A stretch of DNA of 64,000 nt from Paenibacillus sp. FSL K6-1096 (GCF_037977055.1 NZ_CP150274.1:6448001-6512000); one strand, 5' to 3'; shown: positions 44,009-53,011, counted from the first letter of the stretch. Notes: a model not told the origin generated them from the sequence alone. Numbers and translations: made by a program.

Positions 44009-44605
44009 ATGAAACGAATGTCTTTACCACGTCCAGCGGTTGATTATGATGATAACTTAACAGAAATTGATGAGCAGATATGTGCTCTGATCAGGCAGAG
44101 AAAAGACATTTTAAATAACAAGCAGGCGTTGCCTACAGAAGAGCTTGTGGCTAAATGGTCTGCCCGCTACGGGCTTTATGAGGGGTTAATAGATTCTCTG
44201 TTCATGACCATGATGAACGAAGAGCATTTCAAGCCTATGGCTGAACCTGCAGGATTCAGACGGCATATTCAGATCCTGCAGGCGATCGAACAAGGAGACT
44301 ATGTCTTTAGCCTAACCTCCATGAGACAGTACAGCAATGCGAGCGTTATTGTGATAAATATCGATTGGGAAGCGCCGGAGGATCAGCATTACAATCACGA
44401 GACGATGATCCGCTTGGAGCTCTCCATAGGTGAAGACTATGACTGCCGGATGATCAATGGGTCAAGCAATTCGGACCATGCCGCTTATAAATATGTTGTA
44501 TCGCCCCCGTTGCCTGATGATCTGTCTGGAATGGAGTTCAGGTTCAAAAAACTTGGGGGGTTAAACACCGGTGCGGCAGAGGATGACATTGTGTTTAAAC
44601 TATAG
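44009..44605 (+). CDS. Conserved hypothetical protein
   Basis: 198 residues; ATG 44009 has GGAGG at 43998, while ATG 44003 is too close. Not recognised. The first 70 residues are helical and charged (EIDEQICALIRQRKDIL resembles a chorismate-mutase-like helix but lacks the rest of that fold). The remainder looks like a beta-rich domain. Soluble, no signal peptide. Ends before a good terminator. Confidence 0.7.
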   Translation: MKRMSLPRPAVDYDDNLTEIDEQICALIRQRKDILNNKQALPTEELVAKWSARYGLYEGLIDSLFMTMMNEEHFKPMAEPAGFRRHIQILQAIEQGDYVFSLTSMRQYSNASVIVINIDWEAPEDQHYNHETMIRLELSIGEDYDCRMINGSSNSDHAAYKYVVSPPLPDDLSGMEFRFKKLGGLNTGAAEDDIVFKL

Positions 44606-44624
44606 CTGCTTGCACGTATATTCC

Positions 44625-44660
44625 AGCCTCTTCAACAGAAGGGGCTATTTCGTTTAAAAG
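44625..44660 (+). terminator. Rho-independent terminator
   Basis: AGCCTCTTC (44625), AACA loop, GAAGGGGCT (to 44647), one G-U pair, followed by ATTTCGTTT. It is 19 bp after the hypothetical gene. Confidence 0.75.
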
Positions 44661-44677
44661 CTGCTGCAATCAACCGC

Positions 44678-44767
44678 TTGACAACCGGAGCCAGAACAAG
44701 TAAAGTATGAATATAAAATATCTTAACTTAAAGATAATTTTCAGACAAATATCTTAAGATAAAGATA
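44678..44767 (+). promoter_or_regulatory. Promoter with two MhqR/MarR-like operators
   Basis: TTGACA (44678), 17 bp, TAAAGT (44701) forms the promoter. Downstream are TATCTTAACTTAAAGATA (44719-44736) and TATCTTAAGATAAAGATA (44750-44767). Both have the form TATCTT, six bases, AAGATA, and are 31 bp apart. B. subtilis MhqR boxes have the same TATCT...AGATA outline. The expected regulator is a MarR repressor controlling the dioxygenase operon; none is encoded nearby. Confidence 0.7.
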
Positions 44768-44825
44768 AAATCAATTGATAACTAACTGTCCGTCTACCCA
44801 AAATAAAATCAAGGAGGAATTTCAA

Positions 44826-45764
44826 ATGAACAAACAAACCACAGGTATTCATCATATCACCGCAATTGTCGGGCATCCGCAGGAAAATATGGATTTTTAT
44901 GCAGGGGTGCTGGGGCTGCGGCTGGTGAAGAAAACGGTGAATTTCGATGATCCGGGAACGTATCATTTCTATTTCGGTAACCAAGGCGGGAAGCCGGGGA
45001 CGATCATTACCTTCTTCCCTTGGGCAGGCGCCTATCAGGGGAAGCTCGGCGGGGGACAGGTTGGTGTCACTTCGTATGTGATTCCTGTAGGAGCAATGAC
45101 GTTCTGGAGAGAGCGGCTGACGAAGTTCAAGGTTGCCTACACGGAGATGGAACGGTTCGGGGAGCAGTATCTCGAATTCGATGATCCGCATGGCCTGCAT
45201 CTGGAGCTGGTGGAACGGGAGGCCGGCGAGCGGAATGAATGGACCTTCGGCGGGGTGACCCCGGAGGTGGCGATCAAGGGCTTCGGCGGCGCAACGCTGC
45301 TGTCCACACAGCCTGAACAAACCGCAGAGCTGCTGGAGAAGGTGATGGGCCTCACCTATGTAGGCCAGGAAGGCGATGTCGCCCGTTACCAGTCTTCGGC
45401 GGATCTGGGCAACGTCGTTGAGCTGAAGCTGACGGCTGTACCGCGCGGGGAGATGGGAGTCGGCACCGTACATCACATCGCCTGGAGAGCGAAGGATGAT
45501 CAGGATCAGCTTGAATGGCAGAAGTATGTGCATGATAATGGATATGGAGTGACACCGGTGCAGGACCGGAATTATTTCAACGCTATTTACTTCAGAGAGC
45601 GTGGCGAGATTCTGTTCGAGATTGCCACTGATCCTCCAGGCTTCGCCCATGATGAAACGCCGGAGACGATGGGCAGCAGCCTGAAGCTGCCGGAACAATA
45701 CGAGCCGCACAGAGCGCAGCTTGAACAAGTCCTGATTCCAGTGACGGTAAGAGAGCTTGATTAA
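44826..45764 (+). CDS. Ring-cleaving dioxygenase, VOC superfamily (MhqO-like)
   Basis: 312 residues, ATG 44826 after AAGGAGGAA. Two glyoxalase/VOC halves: HHITAIVGHPQENMDFYAGVLGL at the start and VHHIAWRAKDDQDQLEWQKYV at about 220, with metal-ligand His in HHITA and VHHIAW and Glu near ILFEIATDPPGF. This is the MhqA/MhqE/MhqO hydroquinone dioxygenase type. With an MhqR-like operator pair and a flavin reductase partner, a role in quinone or aromatic detoxification is likely. Confidence 0.88.
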   Translation: MNKQTTGIHHITAIVGHPQENMDFYAGVLGLRLVKKTVNFDDPGTYHFYFGNQGGKPGTIITFFPWAGAYQGKLGGGQVGVTSYVIPVGAMTFWRERLTKFKVAYTEMERFGEQYLEFDDPHGLHLELVEREAGERNEWTFGGVTPEVAIKGFGGATLLSTQPEQTAELLEKVMGLTYVGQEGDVARYQSSADLGNVVELKLTAVPRGEMGVGTVHHIAWRAKDDQDQLEWQKYVHDNGYGVTPVQDRNYFNAIYFRERGEILFEIATDPPGFAHDETPETMGSSLKLPEQYEPHRAQLEQVLIPVTVRELD

Positions 45765-45794
45765 TTTGCTTGTAACCAAAGAGGAGGCACGCCC

Positions 45795-46388
45795 ATGATT
45801 GCCATTGATCCGCTGCAGGTCACCGAACGGGACAATTATAAGCTGCTGATCGGGAGCATAATCCCGCGTCCGATAGCTTTTGTCACCACATTGTCGGAAA
45901 AAGGGGTCTTGAACGGTGCGCCGTTCAGCTACTTCAATATCGTCTCCTCCAATCCGCCGATGATCTCTGTATCCATTCAGCATGCTGCGGGCCAGTCCAA
46001 GGATACAGCGCGGAATATTAAGCAGACGAAGGAATTCGTCATTCACATTGTAGACGGGCAGAATGTAGGGCAGGTGAACATGACTGCTGCACCCTTGCCG
46101 CCGGACCAGAGTGAGGTTGCATTAGCCGGACTGACACCTGTAGACAGCCTGCAGATTGCCGTTCCAGGCGTTCAAGAGGCGAAGGTGCGGATGGAATGTG
46201 TCCTGGAGCAATGCGTAGAGCTGCCGAATAATGATCTGATCATCGGCCGGATTGTGCAGTTTCATATCGATGAGGCGATCTACGGGCAGGGACGCATTGA
46301 TCCGGTGAAGCTGGGCGCGGTTAGCCGGCTGGCCGGGAACAGCTATGCGGGGATTGGAGAGATTTTTGAGATTGAGCGGCCGGTGTAA
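45795..46388 (+). CDS. Flavin reductase-like domain protein
   Basis: 197 residues, ATG 45795 after AGAGGAGG, 30 bp behind the dioxygenase. N-terminal YKLLIGSIIPRPIAFVTTL and FSYFNIVSSNPPMISVSI are hallmarks of the FMN-binding split-barrel flavoprotein family (DIM6/NTAB-like). It may supply reduced flavin or act on quinones in the same operon. Confidence 0.88.
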   Translation: MIAIDPLQVTERDNYKLLIGSIIPRPIAFVTTLSEKGVLNGAPFSYFNIVSSNPPMISVSIQHAAGQSKDTARNIKQTKEFVIHIVDGQNVGQVNMTAAPLPPDQSEVALAGLTPVDSLQIAVPGVQEAKVRMECVLEQCVELPNNDLIIGRIVQFHIDEAIYGQGRIDPVKLGAVSRLAGNSYAGIGEIFEIERPV

Positions 46389-46416
46389 CCGTGAACCTTG
46401 GCAAGGGCAGGACACT

Positions 46417-46518
46417 AGTTGGATAAACGTATCTTAATTTGGCCAATCAGCAACATTAGGGGAGATTAGTTGGATAAATGCTACTTCATTTGCGAGCAAA
46501 GCTAACTAATCGGGGTGT
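46417..46518 (+). repeat. Two degenerate repeats spaced 51 bp, different family
   Basis: AGTTGGATAAACGTATCTT (46417) and AGTTGGATAAATGCTACTT (46468) begin units 51 bp apart that remain similar to about their ends (ATTAGGGG and TAATCGGGG). TCCAACT also occurs inverted at 46552 and 46591. Sequence is unrelated to the hairpin family at 11904, 13023 and 32495. The 46389-46888 interval has no gene. Confidence 0.6.
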
Positions 46519-46676
46519 GGCGGTATAACAGATGTCATTTTTCCAACTATTGTTCTTAAGTTCGATTATCGTTCCTAAGCAAGTGTAGAAAATCCAACTG
46601 TTACCCCGGCACATCCGCGAACAGTGCTAATAGGCAATTTAGGCCAAGTAGATACTTTGGTCTTATACCACAACAA

Positions 46677-46706
46677 AACCCTGGCGGAAGCGCCAGGGTT
46701 ATTTAT
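46677..46706. terminator. Rho-independent terminator
   Basis: AACCCTGGCG, GAAG, CGCCAGGGTT is a perfect 10-bp stem followed by ATTTAT. It separates the dioxygenase operon from helD. A further inverted repeat, GGCCATTT/AAATGGTC (46762-46783), lies closer to helD. Confidence 0.85.
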
Positions 46707-46888
46707 ATAAGAAATAAAGATTGCATCCCTCATGGAGATATGTTACTGTTAATAAACTGTCGGCCATTTTTATATAAATGGTCAGAAGTATGACATCTTA
46801 TTTATATATTAAGTATAGCAAAGGGACAGCCGGTTTGTCAACCCGCCAGTTTGGAACAATTTCATGAGCGAAAAGGAGTGTTCAGAGG

Positions 46889-49315
46889 ATGGAGAAGACA
46901 AAGATCTGGGAGCAGGAGCAGGAGCGGCTGGAGCAGGTGAAGGAAAAGCTGAAGGCAGGGATCACCAAGCTGGAGCCGGAGGTCGGGCAGTTGAACGAAC
47001 AGGCCAGGGACCTCCGCCGGGGATTCTGGGAAGAGGTCACAGTCGATACGAACTCGCAGGAGGATTTCGAAGAGAGCTTCTTCACCATCACCCAGCAGGA
47101 AGCTGTTCTATCTGAACGGGAACGCAGTCATGCGCGCAAGCTCCGGCAATGGAAAAGTATGCAGCGGCTGCTGCCGTCCCCTTACTTCGGGCGGATTGAT
47201 TTCCTAGAGGAGGGGCAGCAGGCGGTAGAACAGGTATATATCGGGGTCTCCTCCTTCGCGGAGGCGGACGGCCTGAGCTTCCTCATCTATGACTGGCGTA
47301 CTCCGATTGCAAGCCTATATTACGATTATCCGCCGGGCCAGGCGGCCTTCGAGACACCGGGAGGAGGACAGATTGAGGGAACGATGGAGCTGAAACGCCA
47401 GTACCAGATTCGCGGCGGCCAGCTTCAGCATCTGTTCGATTCAAGCGTGACGATTGGCGATGAATTGTTGCAGCAGGTGCTCGGCAAAGGTGCTGATTCA
47501 CAGATGCGCAGCATTGTCGCTACGATTCAGGCGGAGCAGAATGCCATTATCCGCAACGATAGCAGCCGGATGCTTATCGTACAAGGAGCGGCAGGCAGCG
47601 GCAAAACTTCGGCAGCGCTCCAGCGCGTCGCCTACCTGCTGTACAAACACCGGGGACGGCTTACGGCGGACCAGATCGTACTTTTTTCGCCTAATCCGAT
47701 GTTCAACAGCTATGTCTCTACTGTGCTTCCTGAGCTGGGCGAAGAGAACATGCAGCAGACGACCTTCCAGGAGTATCTGGATCTGTGGCTCGGGCAGCAA
47801 TTCCAGGTTGAAGATCCGTTCGATCAGATGGAGGTTGTGCTGGCGGACCGGCAGGATGACGGTTATCAAGCGCGCCTTGAGGCGATGGCATACAAAGCAT
47901 CGGGAGCATTCCTCCGCGCGCTTCAAGGGTATGCCCAGTGGCTGAAGGGGGAGGGGATGCTGTTCAATGATATCTGCTTCCGGGACCGGGTGTTAATCTC
48001 CGGGGAGCAGATCCGGGCCAAGCTCTACAGCTACGATCCGTCCATTCGGCTGCCCAACCGTATAGAGCTGGTGCAGAAATGGCTGCTCACTGAGCTGGCG
48101 AGGCTCCAGAAGGAGGAGCAGGGGGCGGCATGGGTTGAGGAAGAAATGAACTACCTCGATAATGAGCAATACGCCGAAGCTCATGGTAAGCTGCACAGAG
48201 ATAAGGGCGTGTTTGACTTTGCTGAGAAATACCTCCGCTTGCAGGAGCAGCTGGTGCACAAGCGGGAGCTGGATGAAGGGGACTTCGATTATGCCGAACG
48301 GGAGGAGCAGCTGCTCAGTGAGATGATCGTGAAGGAGCAGTTCAAGCCACTGAGACGGGGGATTAAGCGGTTCACTTTTATCGATATGGCCGGGATCTAC
48401 CGTCAATTGTTCAGCGATGAAGCGGCTTACAGGGAGATGACAAGGGGGGCGGCAGTGCCGGAGCATTGGCCGGAGATTTGTGCACAGACCCGGGAGAAGC
48501 TCGACGGCAAGGCACTGTTGTATGAGGATGCGACTCCGTATCTGTATCTCAAAGAGCTGATTGAAGGCACCCGGACGAATACGCAGGTGCGGCATATTTT
48601 CGTAGATGAGGGCCAGGATTATTCCATGTTCCAGTACGAGTTCCTCAAAAAGCTGTTCCCCCGCGCCCGCATGACTGTGCTGGGAGACTTCGGGCAGGCC
48701 ATCTTCACGCAGGCGACGAATCTGTATGGTGACGGCTCGCCGCTGCTGCATCTTTACGGGGAAGAAGAGACCCGCCAGTTCCTGCTGGTCCGCAGCTACC
48801 GCTCGACCTATGAGATTGTGGAGTTCACCAAGCGGCTGCTGCCCGGGGGCGAGGCGATTGTGCCTTTTGAGCGTAGAGGCCGGAAGCCGGTCCTGGCTAA
48901 GCTTGCGGACGATGAGCGTAAGGCGGAACGCATCGTGAAAAACCTGGCGGAGCTTCAGGCGGAGGGCTATGGTTCCATTGCGGTAATTACGAAGACGGCT
49001 GCCGGAAGCAGGGAGGCTTATGAGCGCTTAAGCGCTGTGGGCGGGACGGAAATGTTGCGGCTGGTTACGAAGGATACGCCAACGTTTGCCCAGGGAATAC
49101 AGGTGATTCCCGCTTATCTGGCCAAAGGCGTCGAATTCGACGCTGTGCTGATCTATGATGCATCCCCGCAGGCGTACCGGAGGGAGAGCGAGCGGAAGCT
49201 TTTTTATACGGCGTGTACACGGGCTATGCACCGGCTGCAATTGTATACGGCAGGGGAATGGACGCCATTCGTTGAGGGGATTGACCGGGAGCTGTGTGAA
49301 TGGGTGGAGGAATGA
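46889..49315 (+). CDS. helD: RNA polymerase recycling helicase HelD
   Basis: 808 residues, ATG 46889 after AGAGG. N-terminal antiparallel coiled coil (about 1-60, Glu/Lys-rich), then LLPSPYFGRIDF and FLIYDWRTPIASLYYDY, specific to HelD. UvrD-like helicase domain with Walker A QGAAGSGKTS near residue 233, Walker B HIFVDEGQDYS near residue 573, and C-terminal RKLFYTACTRAMHRLQLY. HelD removes stalled RNA polymerase from DNA. Length fits the Bacillota class I proteins. Confidence 0.93.
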   Translation: MEKTKIWEQEQERLEQVKEKLKAGITKLEPEVGQLNEQARDLRRGFWEEVTVDTNSQEDFEESFFTITQQEAVLSERERSHARKLRQWKSMQRLLPSPYFGRIDFLEEGQQAVEQVYIGVSSFAEADGLSFLIYDWRTPIASLYYDYPPGQAAFETPGGGQIEGTMELKRQYQIRGGQLQHLFDSSVTIGDELLQQVLGKGADSQMRSIVATIQAEQNAIIRNDSSRMLIVQGAAGSGKTSAALQRVAYLLYKHRGRLTADQIVLFSPNPMFNSYVSTVLPELGEENMQQTTFQEYLDLWLGQQFQVEDPFDQMEVVLADRQDDGYQARLEAMAYKASGAFLRALQGYAQWLKGEGMLFNDICFRDRVLISGEQIRAKLYSYDPSIRLPNRIELVQKWLLTELARLQKEEQGAAWVEEEMNYLDNEQYAEAHGKLHRDKGVFDFAEKYLRLQEQLVHKRELDEGDFDYAEREEQLLSEMIVKEQFKPLRRGIKRFTFIDMAGIYRQLFSDEAAYREMTRGAAVPEHWPEICAQTREKLDGKALLYEDATPYLYLKELIEGTRTNTQVRHIFVDEGQDYSMFQYEFLKKLFPRARMTVLGDFGQAIFTQATNLYGDGSPLLHLYGEEETRQFLLVRSYRSTYEIVEFTKRLLPGGEAIVPFERRGRKPVLAKLADDERKAERIVKNLAELQAEGYGSIAVITKTAAGSREAYERLSAVGGTEMLRLVTKDTPTFAQGIQVIPAYLAKGVEFDAVLIYDASPQAYRRESERKLFYTACTRAMHRLQLYTAGEWTPFVEGIDRELCEWVEE

Positions 49316-49325
49316 GGGGTTAGCT

Positions 49326-50075
49326 ATGATGTTAATTTCCAATCACTTGAGCAAGTATAGAGAGACGATTCTGGGACTCACGCAGGAAGCCCTGCGGTCC
49401 AGGGAGGAGGTGCTGTCCAGCAATCTGCTGATGGCCCGGAGCGGGGAGCAGGAGATGTTCTACGCACCGCATAACGAGGTGGTTAATCCGGCGGCGAAGG
49501 TGGTCATTATTGGAATTACACCCGGATGGACGCAGATGAGCATCGCACTGGAGGCTGCGCGCAAAGGGCTTCAGGCAGGGCTGACCGATGAGACGGTGTG
49601 CTGGCAGGCCAAGGAGGCGGCAGGCTTCGCGGGAACGATGAGAGCCCATCTGATCGCTATGCTGGATGCGCTTGAACTGCATCATTACCTGGGCATCGGG
49701 ACATGCGCAGACCTGTTCGGGGAATGCCGGGAATGGCTGAATACGACGTCGCTGCTGCGGTTTCCTGTGTTTAGCGGGGGAAGGAATTATAACGGGAGTC
49801 ATCCTGATTTGCCTGCTCATCCTTTTCTGGACCAGACGGCCCTAAGCCTGCTGCAAGCAGAACTCAGTCTGATGAACCGGCCGCTGCTGATCCCTCTTGG
49901 CAGAAAAGTAGAGCAGGTGCTTCAGCGGCTGGCGGCGGACGGACTATTGGATGGGGAACGCTGTCTGTGGGGCTTCCCTCATCCTTCCGGTGCTAACGGA
50001 CACAGACTTGTTCAGTTCGCCCGCCATAAGGAAGGGATGCGGAAGCAGATACAGGCCTTGGCGGGCAGAGGTTGA
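49326..50075 (+). CDS. Uracil-DNA glycosylase-like protein
   Basis: 249 residues; ATG 49326 (or 49329) follows GAGGGG, 11 bp behind helD. KVVIIGITPGWTQMS (about 55-70) resembles the glycosylase-fold motif with Pro-Gly, and GFPHPSGANGHR near residue 218 resembles the HPS motif of the UDG superfamily. The usual catalytic Asp/Asn is not obvious after the first motif. A UDG-like fold is inferred; activity is uncertain. Confidence 0.55.
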   Translation: MMLISNHLSKYRETILGLTQEALRSREEVLSSNLLMARSGEQEMFYAPHNEVVNPAAKVVIIGITPGWTQMSIALEAARKGLQAGLTDETVCWQAKEAAGFAGTMRAHLIAMLDALELHHYLGIGTCADLFGECREWLNTTSLLRFPVFSGGRNYNGSHPDLPAHPFLDQTALSLLQAELSLMNRPLLIPLGRKVEQVLQRLAADGLLDGERCLWGFPHPSGANGHRLVQFARHKEGMRKQIQALAGRG

Positions 50076-50105
50076 CATCCCTCTATAGTTACACTAAACT
50101 GTAAC
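50072..50105 (+). promoter_or_regulatory. Promoter and dyad before the MerR gene
   Basis: TTGACA (50072-50077), 17 bp, TAAACT (50095-50100). The dyad GTTAC, eight bases, GTAAC (50088-50105) overlaps the -10, and ACAGTTGACTGT follows at 50111. The placement fits control by the adjacent MerR-type protein. Confidence 0.5.
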
Positions 50106-50154
50106 TAATACAGTTGACTGTAATATAAGATCGTGAGGAAGGAGAGTCAGTCCT

Positions 50155-50574
50155 ATGAATACCTACACCGCGAAGCAAGTGGCGGAGGTCCTGCAGCTTG
50201 AAGATCCGCAGATGAACCTGCGGACCGTCAGATACTACACGCAGATCGGGGTGCTGCCGCCGCTTGAGCTGGCCGGGAACAAAAGGGTCTACACCGACAA
50301 CCATCTGCATTATCTGCGCGCAATTCTGGTCTTGTCCAAGAGCGGGGAGACGCTGGCCTCAGCCCAGGAGAAGTTAGCGGGGCTGCCGCTGGAGGAAGTG
50401 ATTAAGATCGGGGATAATCTGCGGCTGTTCCAGCCGGATCAGCTCCTGCATAATGAGACGCATGTGGTCAGTGAGGATGTGGTGTTGTCGGTGAGTTCAA
50501 GGATTTCCCCGGCACTGAAAGAGAAAATGATCGCGGCCGTCACCCGGTTGCTTCAAGAGGAGGGGCAGAAATGA
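50155..50574 (+). CDS. MerR-type DNA-binding protein, no effector domain
   Basis: 139 residues, ATG 50155 after GGAAGGAGAG. MerR-like HTH and wing: YTAKQVAEVLQLEDPQMNLRT, VRYYTQIGVLPP, NKRVYTDNHLHYLRAILVLSK. A short tail of about 60 residues has no sensor domain. It overlaps the next gene by 4 bp, so the effector may be that partner protein. Confidence 0.8.
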   Translation: MNTYTAKQVAEVLQLEDPQMNLRTVRYYTQIGVLPPLELAGNKRVYTDNHLHYLRAILVLSKSGETLASAQEKLAGLPLEEVIKIGDNLRLFQPDQLLHNETHVVSEDVVLSVSSRISPALKEKMIAAVTRLLQEEGQK

Positions 50575-51104
50575 TTCAGGTCCGTTATGCCAAATCGCTG
50601 CTGGAGAATGAAGAGGGGATCAATGTTCTCTGGATTCAGCTTGCCCCGCTGCCTCATGCCCGGAAGGCCCGTATGCAGCTTCATTTGCCGCCAGGCATTC
50701 ACCGTTCGCGTAATCTGAATGATGTTGAGGAGGACAGCTCCGGCATAATATCATTACCTGAGCCGCAGGCTCCGGCCGATCTGTTCATTGAAATTTACAC
50801 CCGTGAGCCTATCGCTTGCGGAATGTACAATGTTACCATTGAATTATCTTACACGGACGAAGCCGGTGCAGCTACCAGCGTGAAGCATGGTATGCAGCTT
50901 AAGGTCGTGTCTGAAGAGGAGGCAGAGGAGCTTGTGACTGACCCGGAGGTGGTGCGCAGAGTGAAAGAGCTGCACCGGCGGGCAGACACGCTCACACCGG
51001 AGTCATACATCGAATACCCGCCTGCGAAGCTGATCCGGCTGGACGCCAGCCAGGTTTCAGAGTGGGAGAAGAAGTACCGTGTGGACGGGGTTATGGATAT
51101 GTAA
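50571..51104 (+). CDS. Hypothetical protein coupled to the MerR-like gene
   Basis: 177 residues, ATG overlapping the upstream stop. Not recognised. Beta-rich N-terminal two thirds (INVLWIQLAPLPHARKARMQL, DLFIEIYTREPIACGMYNVTI) suggest an Ig-like/CARDB-type sandwich without a signal peptide. The last 60 residues are helical and charged. Translational coupling to a sensorless MerR protein suggests a two-part regulator or a regulated target. Confidence 0.75.
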   Translation: MIQVRYAKSLLENEEGINVLWIQLAPLPHARKARMQLHLPPGIHRSRNLNDVEEDSSGIISLPEPQAPADLFIEIYTREPIACGMYNVTIELSYTDEAGAATSVKHGMQLKVVSEEEAEELVTDPEVVRRVKELHRRADTLTPESYIEYPPAKLIRLDASQVSEWEKKYRVDGVMDM

Positions 51105-51224
51105 TCGTCTATGGCACAAATAACTTAATTTGTTCCCGGTATAGGATGGAGCTGCACTCCCGGGTATGATGAAGCTATCCCGCAAGGAAAGGGAGATGTT
51201 GAAACAAGAGAGGGATGTGAACGA

Positions 51225-51773
51225 ATGAGTACCTCATTGCCATTATTTATTATCACCGGGGCCAGCGGCGTAGGGAAGACAACGGTGATGCATGAGCTTC
51301 GGAAGCAAATGCCTGAATTTGTAGTATTTAGTACGGATGACGATAATTTCGGGACAACGGGCCGGAAGCTGGAGTATCAGGACCGGTATAATGTGCTGCT
51401 GCATTGTGCGCGTGCGGTTGCGCTATCGGGAAGAGGGACGATTATATGCGGGACGATGATGCCCTGGGACGCCAAGAAATGCGATGTGTACGATGCCTTC
51501 AGTGAAGTGCACTTTATTAACCTGCATTGTGACGATGCCACCCGAAATGCCCGCCTGCGGGGCCGGGAGGATGCAGCGACCTGGACAGAGGAGATGCTCA
51601 GGCAGCATGAGGAATTCGCGCAGTGGCTGCTGGAGCATGCCGATACGGACTATGACCCGCCAATGCCTACGTATGACTCAACCTCTACACCTCCGGCCCG
51701 TCTGGCGGAGCAGATTAAGGAATATATCGGTTCTAAATGGAAGCAGGGAGCGGGAATTGTCACAAGTAGGTGA
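51225..51773 (+). CDS. Small P-loop nucleotide kinase-like protein
   Basis: 182 residues, ATG 51225 after GAGAGGGA. Walker A ITGASGVGKTTVMHEL near the N-terminus, STDDDNFG as likely catalytic acid region, LRGRED as lid. Resembles AAA_33/shikimate-kinase-like small kinases of unknown substrate. Stands alone. Confidence 0.75.
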   Translation: MSTSLPLFIITGASGVGKTTVMHELRKQMPEFVVFSTDDDNFGTTGRKLEYQDRYNVLLHCARAVALSGRGTIICGTMMPWDAKKCDVYDAFSEVHFINLHCDDATRNARLRGREDAATWTEEMLRQHEEFAQWLLEHADTDYDPPMPTYDSTSTPPARLAEQIKEYIGSKWKQGAGIVTSR

Positions 51774-51817
51774 TTGTATTTCCTGCAATAGAAAATGATT
51801 TACTGACCGTAAAATGA

Positions 51818-51955
51818 GAATCTACTGTATTTCATACAGTAGAATGTTGGGTTTTGGGTGAAAACGGGCCTTTATTCAACATTCCATTGTACGGAATACA
51901 GTAGATTCTATTTCGCAGTCTTTTTTACAGCAATCCATTGTACAAAATGCAGTTA
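51818..51955. repeat. Inverted intergenic repeat with a third partial copy
   Basis: Arm 1 (51818-51849) contains the perfect dyad CTACTGTAT, TTC, ATACAGTAG. Arm 2 (51877-51908), inverted, reads CATTCCATTGTACGG then AATACAGTAGATTC and matches arm 1 at about 27 of 32 positions. A third, partial inverted copy begins CCATTGTACAAAATGCAG near 51934. The 51774-52045 interval holds no gene. Confidence 0.8.
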
Positions 51956-52045
51956 CTCTGGTTCCAGCGCCTATAGCATGCGAATGACTGCTGTAAAAAT
52001 TAGTCGACTGTTAGTCCTCTCACCGCCCGTTGCCCCAAGCCCCGC

Positions 52046-53011
52046 TTAAGGCTCCATACTGCTCCACAGCGCCTGGAATGCGCCGGGTTCAACCTCGAAG
52101 AATACCGGCGCATTGCCGTAGCGCACAAGTCCCCGGCCAAACAGAGTCAGCTCTACCCGGGCCTTGTCATTCAACTGGAGATAGAGTATTTTGCGGTCTT
52201 CATTATCGTAGATTCCCTGCGCCATGAGCGTGTCTGCGGCCAGCGGCTTGGCGGCGTTCAGCGCGCTCAGGAAGCTGTCCAGCGCTGCGCCTTCCGGCAG
52301 CGGCAGGTATTGCTGCTTGCCGTTGTTCCAGCTGTCGAAGCTCTCCCATTGGGCGGAGGCAACACGGCCTTCCAGGTTCAGCTTGCCGATCAGATCGGCC
52401 CCGCTGTTCACGGTAATTCCGTTCGTATGCTCGTACAGCTCCGCGAACACCTGGCCGTCCATCTCAGTGTAGGACATGATCAGGAAGCCGGAATCATATC
52501 CTTTGACCGCATAAATATCTGTCTCGCCGATGTTCGAGGCCAGCTCGGTATAGGCATCCTTGCCGCTCCATTCATCAATCCCGCTGGTCGTGCGGCCCAG
52601 CTTATCACCGCGCAGGGCGGCGGCATCGGCTGCTTCGATCCGGGTCGCTGCTTGCGTATAGACATTGCCCTGGTAGACGACCAGCCCGATCATATCTGCC
52701 TGCACGCCGGGTTTCTTATCCGGCAGCTTAATCTTGGGAATGACGACTCCGGCGGCATTGCCCGCAGACGGTGTGCCCGGATCAACCTGGGCCACTTGAT
52801 TCGGTGAACCTGTTCCGTTCAACTGCTTCATTACACTGGGGCCGGCCAGGCCGATCCCGGCGGCGACCAGTACGCTTGCTACGATATAGATTATTTTACG
52901 CGGACGGCGCTTCTGCTGCATTTTATCGGCTAATCCTTGCTTCATCTCATGACTTGCACTCATGGTATCCACCACTTTCTTGTATTGTGTGCGAAACTCT
53001 TCTTCCTTCAC
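52046..53011 (-). CDS. Membrane-anchored anti-sigma factor-like protein
   Basis: 321 residues, ATG 53011. Cytoplasmic N-terminus about 1-37 (KRRPRK before the membrane), one helix about 39-58 (IIYIVASVLVAAGIGLAG), and a long extracellular part. Translationally coupled to the sigma gene by a 4-bp overlap, the classic ECF arrangement. No zinc motif (HxxxCxxC) is visible, so it is not a ZAS-type anti-sigma. Role is inferred from topology and coupling. Confidence 0.78.
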   Translation of the reverse strand: MKEEEFRTQYKKVVDTMSASHEMKQGLADKMQQKRRPRKIIYIVASVLVAAGIGLAGPSVMKQLNGTGSPNQVAQVDPGTPSAGNAAGVVIPKIKLPDKKPGVQADMIGLVVYQGNVYTQAATRIEAADAAALRGDKLGRTTSGIDEWSGKDAYTELASNIGETDIYAVKGYDSGFLIMSYTEMDGQVFAELYEHTNGITVNSGADLIGKLNLEGRVASAQWESFDSWNNGKQQYLPLPEGAALDSFLSALNAAKPLAADTLMAQGIYDNEDRKILYLQLNDKARVELTLFGRGLVRYGNAPVFFEVEPGAFQALWSSMEP

